Of a stretch of DNA of 5,397 bases, positions 5,015 through 5,397 are shown piece after piece. A model generated the notes under the pieces. It did not search any database. It was not told the origin of the DNA and was given only the letters and a program-made list of their open reading frames with translations. The DNA comes from Phycisphaerales bacterium (GTDB lineage: Bacteria; Planctomycetota; Phycisphaerae; Sedimentisphaerales; Anaerobacaceae): contig DQCG01000454.1 in NCBI GenBank assembly GCA_003533825.1, positions 1 to 5,397 of the forward strand. Direction: 5' to 3'. How positions within the stretch are numbered: the stretch's first letter is position 1; the number at the start of each line of letters is the position of its first letter. The position numbers and the translations under genes were made by a program.

Positions 5015-5397
5015 ATGAGTCATCAAATCAAACGGCGTACATTTCTTAAAAACAGTGCTGCGGTCGGAGCAGGACTGATGATTATCAAGTCGGGCATTCT
5101 GAAAGCCGGCCAATCCCCGAATGAAAAACTAAACATCGCCGTAATCGGCGTCGCCGGCCGGGGCGGGGCCAACCTTAACAATGTCAAGAGCGAGAATATC
5201 GTTGCCCTTTGTGACGTTAACGCAAACAATCTCGCCGGGGCAGCCAAAAACTTCCCCAGGGCCAAAACATACGAAGACTGGCGAAAGTGCCTCGAACAGA
5301 AGGATATTGATGCTGTGGTCTGCTCGACAATTGATCACACTCATGCCTTTGTAAACATCTGGGCTATGAACCGTGGCAAGCATGTCTATTGCGAAAA
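5015..5397 (+). CDS. Tat-exported Gfo/Idh/MocA-family oxidoreductase (second tandem copy), 3' end outside window
   Basis: I translated this from ATG at 5015, preceded by a strong Shine-Dalgarno GAAGGAGA (5001-5008). It stays open for 127 codons plus 2 nt to the window edge, which falls inside the Lys codon of the EKP motif. A twin-arginine signal is at K6-R7-R8-T-F-L-K12, followed by an Ala/Gly/Ile-rich stretch. The Rossmann loop is G45-V-A-G-R-G50, with Ala47 in place of the second glycine of GxGxxG, a tolerated but notable substitution. The block TIDHTHAF (105-112) and C126-E127 match the family. Aligned without gaps to residues 39-130 of the upstream gene, 61 of 92 positions are identical by hand count, so the two arose by tandem duplication. 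The catalytic DxxxH region is not in the window, so activity cannot be judged. From the upstream copy about 315 further residues are expected. Confidence 0.93.
   Translation, partial: MSHQIKRRTFLKNSAAVGAGLMIIKSGILKAGQSPNEKLNIAVIGVAGRGGANLNNVKSENIVALCDVNANNLAGAAKNFPRAKTYEDWRKCLEQKDIDAVVCSTIDHTHAFVNIWAMNRGKHVYCE

Noticed and set aside
1..5397. CRISPR arrays, tRNA or rRNA genes, insertion sequence ends.
   Set aside because: No spaced direct repeats, cloverleaf-like sequence, rRNA blocks, transposase frame or terminal inverted repeats were seen.

Overview
The window looks like chromosomal DNA from a carbohydrate-degrading bacterium of the Planctomycetota/Verrucomicrobiota/Lentisphaerota group; an anaerobic planctomycete (Phycisphaerae or Sedimentisphaerales type) is my best guess. 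This is an inference. It rests on three Tat-signal Gfo/Idh/MocA oxidoreductases packed around one long secreted DUF2961 (GH172) protein, a combination typical of those phyla. There is no rRNA, tRNA or other phylogenetic marker to confirm it.

Layout. Positions 1-923 (minus) hold the first 307 codons of a Tat-exported Gfo/Idh/MocA oxidoreductase whose 3' end lies outside the window. Positions 924-1253 are a 330-bp AT-rich gap holding a good candidate promoter for that gene, a possible 35-codon leader ORF and a dRS3-like palindrome. Positions 1254-3377 (minus) encode a complete 707-residue secreted GH172-type protein. Positions 3378-3593 are a divergent control region with overlapping candidate promoters and a terminator-like hairpin. 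Positions 3594-4925 (plus) encode a complete 443-residue Tat-exported Gfo/Idh/MocA oxidoreductase. After 89 bp its close paralogue begins at 5015 (plus) and is cut off by the window end after 127 codons.

How the genes may work together (inference): all four products carry export signals, so they should act in the periplasm or at the cell surface. The GH172 protein would cut a furanosidic or related glycan. The oxidoreductases, from a fold family that includes sugar dehydrogenases and NAD-dependent glycosidases (GH109 and relatives), would oxidise or cleave sugar units. The arrangement resembles a glycan-use locus that combines hydrolysis with redox chemistry. No transporter, sulfatase, DUF1080 protein or regulator is visible in this window.

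Regulation: the 8-mer CAACGTAT (or its complement) was found by eye exactly once in each of the three gaps and nowhere in the coding regions. Next to the two tandem paralogues it lies at almost the same distance from the start codon (40 and 39 nt), so it is a candidate shared operator.
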